Below, piece after piece: positions 1-10,501 of a stretch of DNA of 64,000 bases (the first letter of the stretch is position 1; the number at the start of each line of letters is the position of its first letter). The translations under genes were made by a program, and so were the position numbers. Below the pieces are notes generated by a model. That model was not told the DNA's origin. It saw only the letters and a list, made by a program, of their open reading frames with translations, and did no database searches. Source of the DNA: Allium sativum (Eukaryota; Streptophyta; Magnoliopsida; Asparagales; Amaryllidaceae); the NCBI GenBank assembly GCA_030737875.1, contig CM060922.1, positions 754,551,603 through 754,615,602 on the forward strand. The letters run 5' to 3'.

Positions 1-534
1 CTCCTCTTCTCTCCTCGAACGCGCCGCGCGAGCCCTCCCCCAAATCCAACCCTAACGGATGTCGCACCTCCCCACTGTCAAAGCCAGATGGCCGGAGCTC
101 CTCCCCTCACCGCGCTGGGGCCCCACGACCCCCCTCCTGACGCAGGTCGCGCCGCTATTGGTCCTCCCACCACCTCCAGCGAACGAAGCAGCTTCCCTCT
201 TCCCTCTTCTCTTATCAACAGTAAGTGTTATCACTATTTTATTTCCTTTTTATGTAGTTAATTTAGTGATACAACCTTGTTGTTTAAAATCAGATGTTAA
301 TATGATTTTTATATTTTTAAAGTAATAAAAATATGATTTTTATATTTTTAAAGTATGAAAAATATAATCTCTACTATATAGAAAATGTAGGAATATGATT
401 TTTGCTTAAATAGGAAAGATTATATTTTTATAAAGGCGAAATCTTTATTTTTGGAAAGGCGAAGACTATATTTTTGAAAAGGTAAAATCTTTATAGTTGA
501 AAGGGCGAGATCTTTATATATTGTATAGCATAGT

Positions 535-960
535 GAAAATTCGATTTTTATATATTGAACATCGAAGTAAAAATACGATTTTTATATATTGAACATCGAA
601 GTAAAAATATGATTTTTATATATTGAACATCGAAGTAAAAATATGATTTTTATATATTGAACATCGAAGTAAAAATATGATTTTTATATATTGAACATCG
701 AAGTAAAAATATGATTTTTATATATTGATCATCGAAGTAAAAATACGATTTTTATATATTGAACATCGAAGTAAAAATATGATTTTTATATATTGAACAT
801 CGAAGTAAAAATATGATTTTTATATATTGAACATCGAAGTAAAAATATGATTTTTATATATTGAACATCGAAGTAAAAATATGATTTTTATATATTGATC
901 ATCGAAGTAAAAATACGATTTTTATATATTGAATAGCAAAGTAAAAATTCGATTTTTTAT
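535..960 (+). repeat. 34-bp tandem repeat, 13 units, with 170-bp higher-order period
   Basis: Units start at about 543 and recur every 34 bp to 951, with the core GATTTTTATATATTGAACAT. Variants are ordered. A unit preceded by ACG is followed by three ATG units and one ATG unit with TTGATC, and this five-unit block (577-746) is repeated exactly at 747-916. Degenerate relatives of the unit (AGGCGAAATCTTTAT-like) extend left to about 415. Confidence 0.9.
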
Positions 961-1798
961 ATATGTAGTGGCTACGGGCAACGAAGATGACGAAGATGCG
1001 ATAACGACGAAGATTTCTATAAAAGAAGAGTCAAGATGATTGGATAGCTTTTGGTGAGAATTTCTCACCTTTCAATTTATTTTTCTAGTTATATATATAT
1101 ACTAGGATGCAGACGGTGCATAGTAGCACCCGACACAATCGTCCACAGACCATGGACTTGTTTGTTTGATTGCAAAAATTAGTTAGATTATTTGATTGAA
1201 ATTGAATTGTGTGGTGAAATGAATTAATTTGATTGATGTGTGAATGGCGTGGGCCTTCACTAGACCGGGGATAAGGCTAGGCCTTGTCCCGTTTCTAGTA
1301 TCGTGCCGTTATGCCGCCGAAATTTTCTAAAATAAGTTATAAAAATAAAAATATCATTTTATCTAAAGAATGAACTGAATAAAATGTTTTATCGTTAAAA
1401 ATATAATTTTTAACGTGAAGTGAATAAAATAAAATATTCATTTACAAACCGGACGGTTTGTTTATGTACACCTATTTGAAGGACATTGATTGGGACGATA
1501 AATTTCACACATCGCCCAACTGGACAAATAAAATCTGTGTTTGATTGTTTGAAACCCCACACGGGTGTTGGGATGAAATTTGAAGTTCACTCATCCTGAT
1601 TGATTAAATATGTCGATCGATTGATTGACAGGCTGTTATAAGCGTTAGATATCTATATTTGATGCTTATACAGTGTAGTGCACTTTGGTTGATGGTTGAT
1701 TATTTTCAATGCTATCATATACGTGTGATGTATGAAAATCCATATAATTAATTTTATATGGTGATTGATTGGGCCTCATTCCAATTTAGAAAATAAAG

Positions 1799-2075
1799 AA
1801 TAATATAAAATAAAGGTTCATGTGTTGACAGTACTCATCCATTGAGATTGGTCATGTGTTGAACGAAATATTTTAGTAATAAAATTTACATCTTTAATAA
1901 TATAAAATAAAGGTTCATGTGTTGACAGTACTCATCCATTGAGATTGGTCATGTGTTGAACGAAATATTTTAGTAATAAAATTTACATCTTTATCAATAT
2001 AAAATAAAGGTTCATGTGTTGACAGTACTCATCCATTGAGATTGGTCATGTGTTGAATGAAATATTTTGATAATA
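1799..2075 (+). repeat. 97-bp tandem repeat, about 2.8 copies
   Basis: The string AGGTTCATGTGTTGACAG begins at 1814, 1911 and 2008, an exact 97-bp pitch. The copies are almost identical, so the amplification is recent relative to the rest of this LTR. Confidence 0.9.
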
Positions 2076-2199
2076 ACAACTATTTTGAAATAGAATATTT
2101 GAAATAGAATATTTGAAAATAGAAATTTATGAAGCCGTGTTGATTAGATTGACGCCATTTTGACGTGAACGATATTTATATCGATTTTATCGATTTCGA

Positions 2200-2460
2200 A
2201 ATGAACTGAATATAAAAGATTTCGAAATGAATTGAATTGAATATATAACGAATTTGATTTGAATAGAAAACGAATTTGATTTCAATTGAATATATAACGA
2301 ATTTGAATCAAATAGAAAACCAATTTGAATTGAATCGAATAGAAAACCAATTTGAATTGAATCGAATAGAAAACCACTTTGAATTGAATAGACATGAAAA
2401 CGAATTCGAATTGAATTGAATTCAAATTGAATTGAATAGAAATGAATTTTAAAACGAATT
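2200..2460 (+). repeat. AT-rich 27-28 bp degenerate tandem repeat
   Basis: The repeated core is AATAGAAAACCAATTTGAA, alternating with GAATTGAATCG or TATATAACG. The copies are diverged. It is simple AT-rich sequence inside the X1 LTR. Confidence 0.7.
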
Positions 2461-3415
2461 TATAAGGAAAGATTCAATTTTGGATTTGAATTGAAATGGA
2501 AGTTGAAATTGTTTTTGAAAACGAAATCAAAACGATTTATAAAATTCGTTTTAAATAGAAATCGACGAAATATATATTATATATATTATATATATAATAT
2601 AATGGCCTGAATAGAACGCGCCGCGCCGCGGCAGTTCGTGAATTTCGACCATTTATTTCAAACGGACATTACGGGAGATCCGACCGTCGGATTCTCCTAA
2701 AACCGGAACCGTTGGGTTCGTATCGAAAAGAGCTTTCTAACGATTATTAGAAATTAGAAATCTAACGGTTGGATTTGGAATTATGTCCAAATCAAATTTG
2801 AAAAAGGTCGCTGTAAGTGCAGTTCGATGACCGTTGATGGAAATCGACTGTACGGGCCTTGATAAAATTATTAAAAATAGTAATAATTTGTGTAAAATCA
2901 TAAGAAATGATTTAGAAAGAATTGGGATGAGAAACTCTATATTTGAAAAGATAAAAATAGATTTTTATCGAAATGAACTAGTTTTGAACTAGAACTATAA
3001 TTCTATTTATTTTTATATAAATAAATTGAATTTGAAAAGGGTTTTAAAAATAACCAGAATTTCCAATAATTATATTGGAATGGATTTGAATCGAAATTGT
3101 CTTCGGAATATTTCGAGATTGGATTTCGTGATGATACAGATATTGTTATGGGAATTTGAAAGATATATATATATATATCGTTATTTCCAATGCGATATTT
3201 GTTAGTCGTAGAATTTGATATTGAATATAAGCCGGTATATTTTCTATTCAGAGCCTTGTATTGAATATCAAATGTGATTTGGGTTTGTCGTGAATGGTGT
3301 CTTCACTAACACTGTTCTTGAACCCAGTTGAGAAAAGATTAAATCTTTTTATTTAGATTTAATGAAGTGTACCAATTCAATAATATTTAATTGGAATTGA
3401 ATTGATATTGATATT

Positions 3416-3666
3416 GGGTTTATCGTGAACAGTGTTTTAAATAACACTTGTTCTTTAACCCGATAATTAATGGAATGATTTTTGGGTTTATCGTGAACAG
3501 TGTTTTAAATAACACTTGTTCTTTAACCCGATAATTAATGGAATGATTCTTGGGTTTATCGTGAACAGTGTTTTAAATAACACTCGTTCTTTAACCCGAT
3601 AATTAATGAATGTGATTTTGGGTTTATCGTGAACCCTGTTTTAAATGACACTGATTCTTTAACCCA
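3416..3666 (+). repeat. 68-bp tandem repeat, four copies, each able to form a hairpin
   Basis: TATCGTGAAC starts at 3421, 3489, 3557 and 3625, an exact 68-bp pitch. Each unit starts with GGGTT and closes with AACCC, and inside that GAACAGTGTT pairs with AACACTTGTTC, giving a long stem around a short AT loop. A more degenerate fifth relative lies at about 3275-3330. Confidence 0.85.
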
Positions 3667-5846
3667 GTCGAAGATTAAAACTAAGTGGAGTTTTAATGAA
3701 TCTTTAATTAGATTGAAATGATCGAAAATGGAGTATCACCAGTTTTGCTCCAGGCGATAGTTAAATCTTTAATTAGATTTGAACGTGAAATGGTAATTGA
3801 ATTTACCGATAACACTGTGGTGTTAGATATGAAGTACTACCAGTTTTTACTTCATGGGATGAATAGGTTGGGATGGGGAAATTAAAATAAATAATTACTT
3901 CGGTAAGGTTCGCTAATCCCGACTAGTTTGAATTGAGATTCAAAAATAGAATAAAGAATAAATTCAAGGAATTTATCTTGGATAAAATTAATGGGAACCT
4001 TTCCCTATGAATGTGAAATTTAGAAACTAACTGTCGGTTAGCCAAGCAGAATAGTTTTCTGAATATTGATCTGATGTTGGTTTCGGCCTTCGGGGTTAAT
4101 ATTTGGGGAATTATTCTCTTGATTAATTTATGGTTAGTGACTAATGAATTGGAATGAGGCGTATGTTGTGTTTGTGTAACACTTATTTAAAATATACGCG
4201 AGTTATTCGGAAAGACCGGGTCTATCCCATTCTGAATAACTGATACGACGATAAGTCGAAGATGAAGACGGTTGTCGAAGACCAGAAGTCTTCACGTCGT
4301 TTGGGTGGTTACTAATGATCTTGATTGGGCTGTACACCCAAGAAGATGGAAACAGTTGGTGATCGTCCAGACGTACTTGGAGATCGATGGATATGCGGGG
4401 TACTAGGTGCCTCCGGTTTCGTTCAGACCCAGAACGGACTTGTAAATGGACTGTGTGTCTGACATTGGATTTTAGTCCGTGTGATTGATCTCTATTAAAT
4501 ATATATCTGTTTGGCGGCGGAGAATTTATTCTCTTTCTTAACGCCCTTCTCTGAGACGTACGAGCTCAGGGGTTATATATTGATGGATATCAATCGCATG
4601 GAGTGAATTGCCTGTGTGGCATGCCTAAGTGGCAAATGATCAAGGCTTCTGTTGAAAAGCAAAGTCTTGTGGTTGATGATCGAAGCATGGCCTTTGTGGC
4701 GTAGCTTTGTGTAACGTTTACTTCGCGAGTTTCACACCCGGTATGAACCAAAAACGGGAGACGGACCTCAGGGAGGGCCTACGTTTCCTCCTAGCTAAAA
4801 GTGGCGTCAGTGGTTTTACACGCCCTGACGAGTTTGACTTATGTGGTTGTTGTTGTTGCGAGGCGCCTTGGATTGATCGGTCGTTCTCGAACCGATGGAG
4901 TCATTTAGTTGGCTCGCTTACGCCCCAAAGGGCAGCGAAACGTAGTGCTCAGGTATAATAATCCACATCGGTGGACCGGCCCTGACGATCCATGGGGCAG
5001 TTGCGGCTGTTCCTGAGACTCGGGCTAGGCAGTCTCGAATCGGTGAGGATCTTGCCCCTAGCCTCAGTTCATACCATAAATGATAACCCAACTTCCAATA
5101 CGACATCTTGCGGTTTTGATTGTAAACTTATATATGGCGACATAGTGTTATGGGGCATTCATGCCGCCTATGATTGATACTTATGATTTGAAGTTGTTTT
5201 ATACACTATGCACTTACAGTAGTATCAAATGATTTGTTTTAAACGTACTAAGCATGTTTGGCTATTATAAGGGAAAACCCTATCCTCGGCTGCGTTGCAT
5301 TGTGTGATTGGACCTGGGTCTTATAATAGCTTCATTTTTAGAAAATCATTGCGCTGTTTACTTATATGCACTGGTGTTCTTGGGAGGAAACCCGTTCCGT
5401 GTTATACGGCGTGGTCCCTTGATTTACCTAGCTTTAAAAATAAAGATTAACTGTTTTAGTTCTCACACCAGTCCCATGACTGACCTGGAGTTTATTGTTT
5501 TAACCTAAACTCTGGGTGCCCTTATTTTGACACGGGCAGCTAGTAGTTTTGGTTTTGCAGATTTATATTCACAGGATCCTGGTTTACAGCTGGAACGATA
5601 TCCGGAAAGCTTTGTATCCGTATATCTCTTTCTAGTTGTGTATTGTATTATTTTCCGCTGCTATGTATTTAAATGTAATTTAAATCTCTGATATTTTTGT
5701 GTAATATTCATTTATACTCTGTATATTCTTGTAATCTGATGCATTGTTGTAATATACAATGAAATGTTCTTCTGTATGCATTCTGTTGTGGTTTGTTCTC
5801 GAACTATCCGACACTTTCCTTTACGGGGAAGTTACGGGTTTTCACA

Positions 5847-8012
5847 GTTCCGGGCAGGTTTACATCGCAACTCAGTCTAACCTCGGGTTAGGCATATTCG
5901 TGTTTTCTAAGTTCAAAAGGGTTTTGATTAATTTTCAAATCAGGTTTTGAAAGTAACCATCCCGTCCGTCGGATCAGTTAGGGGTAGCCAGGGAGAGCAG
6001 GAAACTTGTATTTTCCAAACCCAAGCTTAGACATTATCCTCTCTGTCACCCTAGAACTTTCTGGTGTGTTATTAAAAGAGATGTCATTAATAAACCTTTA
6101 ATTTGTCTAAATTTACATTTTCTCATTTAGGACAAATTCTATAAGTAAATTATTCCTAATTTACTTATTTCATGATTACTCTTTTAATGTAAATTGTCAA
6201 CGTTTATTATTATGGCCCATTTTCCCCTCTATATCATATTTATGCTTTTTGGTATGTAAACTATACCAAACTAAGTGTCACTAACCATGATTTTGCTAAA
6301 CATGACAATTACTCACAATTATGGCCAATTTCAAATTTATGCCAATATACTTGTTATGTCAAATTAGCTAACCCAATTCTGATTTTACATTCTAATTACA
6401 GTTCATGTCAAACTAGACTTATTATCCTAGTTCACAGTTCATGTAAATACTAGATTTACAAGTCAATACTAGATTCAAATTACACATCCTATAATTCATG
6501 TCAAATTTATCCAATTTGCATTTTTATAAACATGCCATAATACATGTTCCCAATTTATGCCAATTTCCAAGTTTATAACTACGTTTTAGTAAATTTCATA
6601 TTTTTCCCAAATCGTATTCCCATCGTTCGTATAATCGTGATTCAATCTAGATTATAGACAAATCTAGATTCGTAGATAAAAAGGGAATGAACCAAAGATG
6701 CTATGAAAAGATAGACATAATAACTGGCATAAAATGATAATTTACTAATTACAGGCCTAACGAATTACACTGAAATAAATTGATCTAAAACATCGAAGGC
6801 CTATAGATCTGAAAATGTTATAACATAAAAAGGGTTGAATAACGATGTAGGTTTAAGAACATGGGTAGACCTAACTTAATAGGTAAATTCCCAAGATCAA
6901 AATCCAAAGAAAATCAAGAATAGACAGAATAGATAATCAGGTTTAGACCCAATTTCATAGTCACAAAACTTAAGCAACACTTTCCTAGTCATGAATCATA
7001 GGTGTTTAGTCACAGTTGTCCTTGTTATGTCTAGGCAATAGTTTATGTTTCCTAATCAAAGGCATAGGATTGTGTTCATAGTCAAAGGAAATAATTCTCA
7101 TAGTCACAGTCATAGGCAATGTTCATAGTCAAAGGAAATAATTCTCATAGTCACAGTCATAGGCAATGTTCATAGTCATAGGCAATGTCTAATTGGTCAT
7201 CAAATCACGATCAGTCCTTAATCAAGTCTAGAAACATGTATAAACACAGATCCAAGTGAAGAGATTAGGCATATTCCTTTAATTTCATGTCACGAATAAA
7301 GAAAACGTTCAAATCTAAAAAGTAACCGACTTACAGAGATTATATTTGATTCGTAGAAAAACAGTCGTTGAAGTCGTTTGAATCTTCACTTGAATCCTAG
7401 CTTGTTTTGAATCTCCTCTTGAAAGTCTTGAGCAGCATTTCCTCGTCTTGATTTATTTTACATATTATTTTATTTATTATTTAATTTAGAGGAGGAGAAG
7501 AAGCCATGTCCACCAATAATCTTTGCAGCATAAGGTTAGAGAAGAATTGTGAATAGAGAAGGAGACTAGGGGTTGTTTATATAGGATTAGGCGGACAAAC
7601 CTAGGCAGAAAACGAGACCAGGTACATTAGAATGCACCCAGGCCCAAAAGTGGGTTCTGAACCCAGGTCGACACCCAGGTCGACTGCCCAGTCGACTTGG
7701 TCAGGTGGGGTCAACTACCCAGTCGACTCCCCAGTCGACCTGGGTCCTGGGCGGGAATTTTCCCGCCCAGCCCGCTTCTGGGTTTGAATTCGAATTCGAA
7801 TTTCGAGTTGTTTTCTGTTCTGAAAATTCCTGAAACTTCGGAGGGTCATATCTCCCTCATACGGACTCCGATTCTCGCAAACTCGGACTCGTTTCCAAGC
7901 ATAATTTCAAGACGAACGCAATGGCGCAACCCGTTTCCCTTGATTTTGATTTTAAAATTTAATTCTGCCTTGATTTGTGAATCTTAGTGTTACAGAATTA
8001 TGGGGTGTTGCA
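5847..8012 (-). mobile_element. M 3' LTR (proximal 2.17 kb)
   Basis: This is colinear with 16168-18300. It differs by scattered substitutions and by an extra tandem copy of a 47-bp unit (GTTCATAGTCAAAGGAAATA...) at about 7087-7180, present once in the 5' LTR. The LTR start (minus strand) is the TG at 8012-8011, next to the polypurine tract. Confidence 0.85.
7575..7769 (-). promoter_or_regulatory. U3 promoter block of the M 3' LTR: E2F-like palindrome, GTCGAC array, TATA box
   Basis: Reading on the minus strand: a palindrome with arms TGGGCGGGAA and TTCCCGCCCA at 7769-7748, then GTCGAC at 7734, 7722, 7691, 7679 and 7667 (a sixth site at 7710 has become GTCAAC), then TATATAAAC at 7583-7575. 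Sites are 12 bp apart within each triplet. The same order occurs in the M 5' LTR and in solo LTR S. Confidence 0.65.
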
Positions 8013-8026
8013 TTCTCCCCCACTTA
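8013..8026 (-). other. Polypurine tract of M
   Basis: On the minus strand this reads TAAGTGGGGGAGAA and directly abuts the TG of the 3' LTR, the normal plus-strand priming site. It is preceded by a GGGGACGAAAT-type sequence, as in the tails of many plant gypsy elements. Confidence 0.85.
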
Positions 8027-9713
8027 AAAGGATTTCGTCCCCGAAATCTTCAAGTTAGGAAGAATGTGTCCTACCATCCAATCACTCATCTACTCAACCA
8101 TTCAATCACAGGCATTCATTGTCCTTAAAATATTTCTAATGCTTTCATGTTCATATGCATAGTGTGTGTACATGTCTTTATCTAATGCAAAATCAGGCGG
8201 TCTACTGATTCAGTTGACCTCCTTAATGCGAATCATGTCAGTGCCATGTGTCCAATCATGTATGCAAGCATCCCTAGTTATGTAAATACTACATGTGTGC
8301 ATAGCCATTCATCCATATGCAACATCCATATGATAACATATCAAGTCCAACTTACAAACAAATACATATCTGTAAATGCAATATGAAAGCGTCCGAACTG
8401 ATCTAGTGCCTAATACGTATGTATATGCATTCACGAGCAACCATTAGCAACCACTCGCAACCATCAACCATAACATGTTTCAAATACATGTTTACATCCA
8501 AAAGAGTTTTTACCTAAGGATCGAAGATACGACCTAGAGGATATACTTTGGAAAGAGAGAAACAATTATGCGTAAAGCTCCTACAAATAAAAGAAATCAA
8601 GGATGCACCCTTAAGGAAAAGGGTATGATGTTAGTATCTAGCCTTCTTGAAATTTACTTCACTGTATCTTAACTAATTTAACTTCACGATTGTGAAGTTT
8701 CTGACCTCCATTTCCAAAATAAACAGATGTCAATCACGGTACCAAGTGTATGTACTAAGATGATTAGAGGTCTCCCTCTTACCCACCATGCCATAACTAT
8801 AAGGGTCGAAAGGTCACTACGTGCTTTTTAGAGTGCCTGCCACTACTATTCATCTCTCACGCAAACCATCCTAGTCGAACTCGACATTCCTCAAGTACAA
8901 GCCCCAAAGGCCTAAACCAATATCAGACAAGCACCCAAGGAATATCTCCTCCGAATTTAGACGATCTACATGAGATGATATAAGCAAACTCGATAGCTAT
9001 TCTCAAATCCCTACTAACCAAAAATAAACTGGTCGGACCACCAATTGGATTTGAGACTCTAGTGGGATCTTTCTACTATACAAGTACTATGGTGCAGAGA
9101 CTCAACTATGGAAGTGGATATGAACAAATGCGAAGCGCTAAAACCAAAGGAAAGAGTACGAACAGAAAAATTAGACTCTTCCAACAGAACTTTACTACCT
9201 TTCTCCTAGGTACGCTTGGTGGCGAAAGTAGGTACTTGCCCTTCTGAAAATCTTGTCCTTTGCCCTTAATTACATGCTCTATTACACCATAGTAAAGATA
9301 CTTCCTCTTGTCTTAGGTTTTATAATTCCTTCCTTCTTTGTGAGCTAAATCTACATCCATGAATTCCTCATCCTCTTCCGTGTGTAGTCATGTTGACAAA
9401 TCTCTCGAAAGCTGCTTCCATCGTACAGAAAACCCTATAAGCTTGAAAGAAAACTGGCCGCATGTGAAACAACTACGGCTATGGATGGAAGCCAAGCATG
9501 ACTTCGCCCATCGATGAGGTTACCTCCCAGAAAGCCAGGTGCCCCAGAGACTCAAGAAAGAAGGAGACAAGAATTCAAACAGAGGAAGAGAAGATAGTGC
9601 GTATGGCTTTGGGGAATATGCCTTTAAAACAAATCTTTTCTCTTGAAAATGCTTCTTTTAAAACCGTTTTGAAAATAATTTTTCAAATCCTTTATCTGAT
9701 CTGGTAACCTTCA
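8027..9713 (-). mobile_element. M internal region, non-coding
   Basis: About 1.7 kb between primer site and polypurine tract. No open frame above about 70 codons and no gag, protease, RT, RNase H or integrase motif is visible on either strand. The element would need proteins from a partner element. Confidence 0.75.
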
Positions 9714-9725
9714 GCTCTGATACCA
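9714..9725 (-). other. Primer binding site of M
   Basis: The minus strand reads TGGTATCAGAGC, complementary to the 3' end of initiator tRNA-Met. It lies two bases from the LTR end (...GTGTTACA at 9728), so it fixes both the orientation and the inner edge of the 5' LTR. Confidence 0.9.
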
Positions 9726-9727
9726 TG

Positions 9728-10501
9728 TGTAACACCCCACATCCGTTAGTGTCACTCACAAAGGGAATGCACTAAGTTATGTGGAGCATTTTAAGGTAAA
9801 AGATGCAGATGAATTACAAGACATACAAAAATTAAAATAGCGGAAAATAAACTTTGCTTTATTTATAAAATGGTTTGTACAACGATTTCTTTACAATATC
9901 AGAGTATCATCTGTCCTACAAAATAAAGAAGCATAAAACAACATTTTATGTTCCCCAATGTAGCAAGAGCCAGCCATAGCATCTGAAAGGAGAATCCAAG
10001 CAAAACTTCGACAAATCTTCAAGCTGGGAAAGAGTGACAGTCCAACTTAACCTGAGCTATACTATTCCCTCCTTTACTACCTGGGGGGGGGGGGGGGACG
10101 GAAGAAAAGAAGACGAAAGAAAAACAGAGTCTGACATAAAGCCTGAGTAAGTTCAGTTACTTCTAGCATGTGAACATGGAGAAACAAAACGACATGAATT
10201 AACTGAATACAAGATAACACCATGATGATAGGGTCAGCAAGATTAGACAAGATTAACACAAGATATGCTAAGATAAGATAAACTGGATATGCTCTAATAC
10301 TTTCGCCGCTTCGCTATTTCCTTGTTATACTGGTTTCTATATCTCTGCACCACCTAACTAGTGTCCCAACTGGTAACGGTAACGTGATCCCAATCCCTGT
10401 ATTTTCCATTGCCTTCAGGCATACATTTATTATTTATTACCTAGATCTAATCTAGGGTTTTCTATCAAGTGCTTTCTAGATTCAACTAGAGTTTACGCTA
10501 T
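9728..10501 (-). mobile_element. M 5' LTR, distal (U5-side) part
   Basis: This is the 3' end of the LTR in element sense, ending GGGGTGTTACA. The last 45 bases correspond to the end of solo LTR S (TGCATTCCCTTTGTGAGTGA shared at 29237). It contains a 15-G run at 10083-10097. Its right end is the GCTAT duplicated by X2. Confidence 0.75.

Larger units (their letters stand above)
1..5846 (+). mobile_element. Long LTR X1 (left end outside window), inserted in the 3' LTR of element M
   Basis: This stretch has no coding capacity. Its right half is a diverged relative of solo LTR X2: both carry a GGCGG(A)GA motif block (4511 and 13367) and the same block with CACACCAGTCCC, TGACTGACC and GGAGTTTATT (5464 and 14068). 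The right end, TTTTCACA at 5839-5846, fits an LTR terminus. The next five bases, GTTCC, are where the sequence joins the M 3' LTR. The uninterrupted M 5' LTR reads straight through this point at 16168. The left terminus and the left GTTCC copy are expected outside the window, so it is not clear whether this is a solo LTR or the 3' LTR of a complete element. The first 230 bases are GC-rich and end in a splice-donor-like AG/TAAGTG. Confidence 0.6.

Noticed and set aside
59..325. 88-codon frame at the left edge
   Set aside because: It runs from a GC-rich patch across a donor-like AG/TAAGTG into AT-rich sequence. No recognisable domain, and it lies in a long LTR.
535..960. CRISPR-like array
   Set aside because: The repeat units are contiguous 34-mers with no unique spacers, in plant DNA. 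It is a tandem repeat.
1290..1330. Possible LTR start (GTGCCGTTATGCCGCCGAAATTTTC)
   Set aside because: It resembles the X-family LTR end in part, but there is no target duplication, no polypurine tract before it, and the expected GTTCC flank is absent. Left as part of X1.
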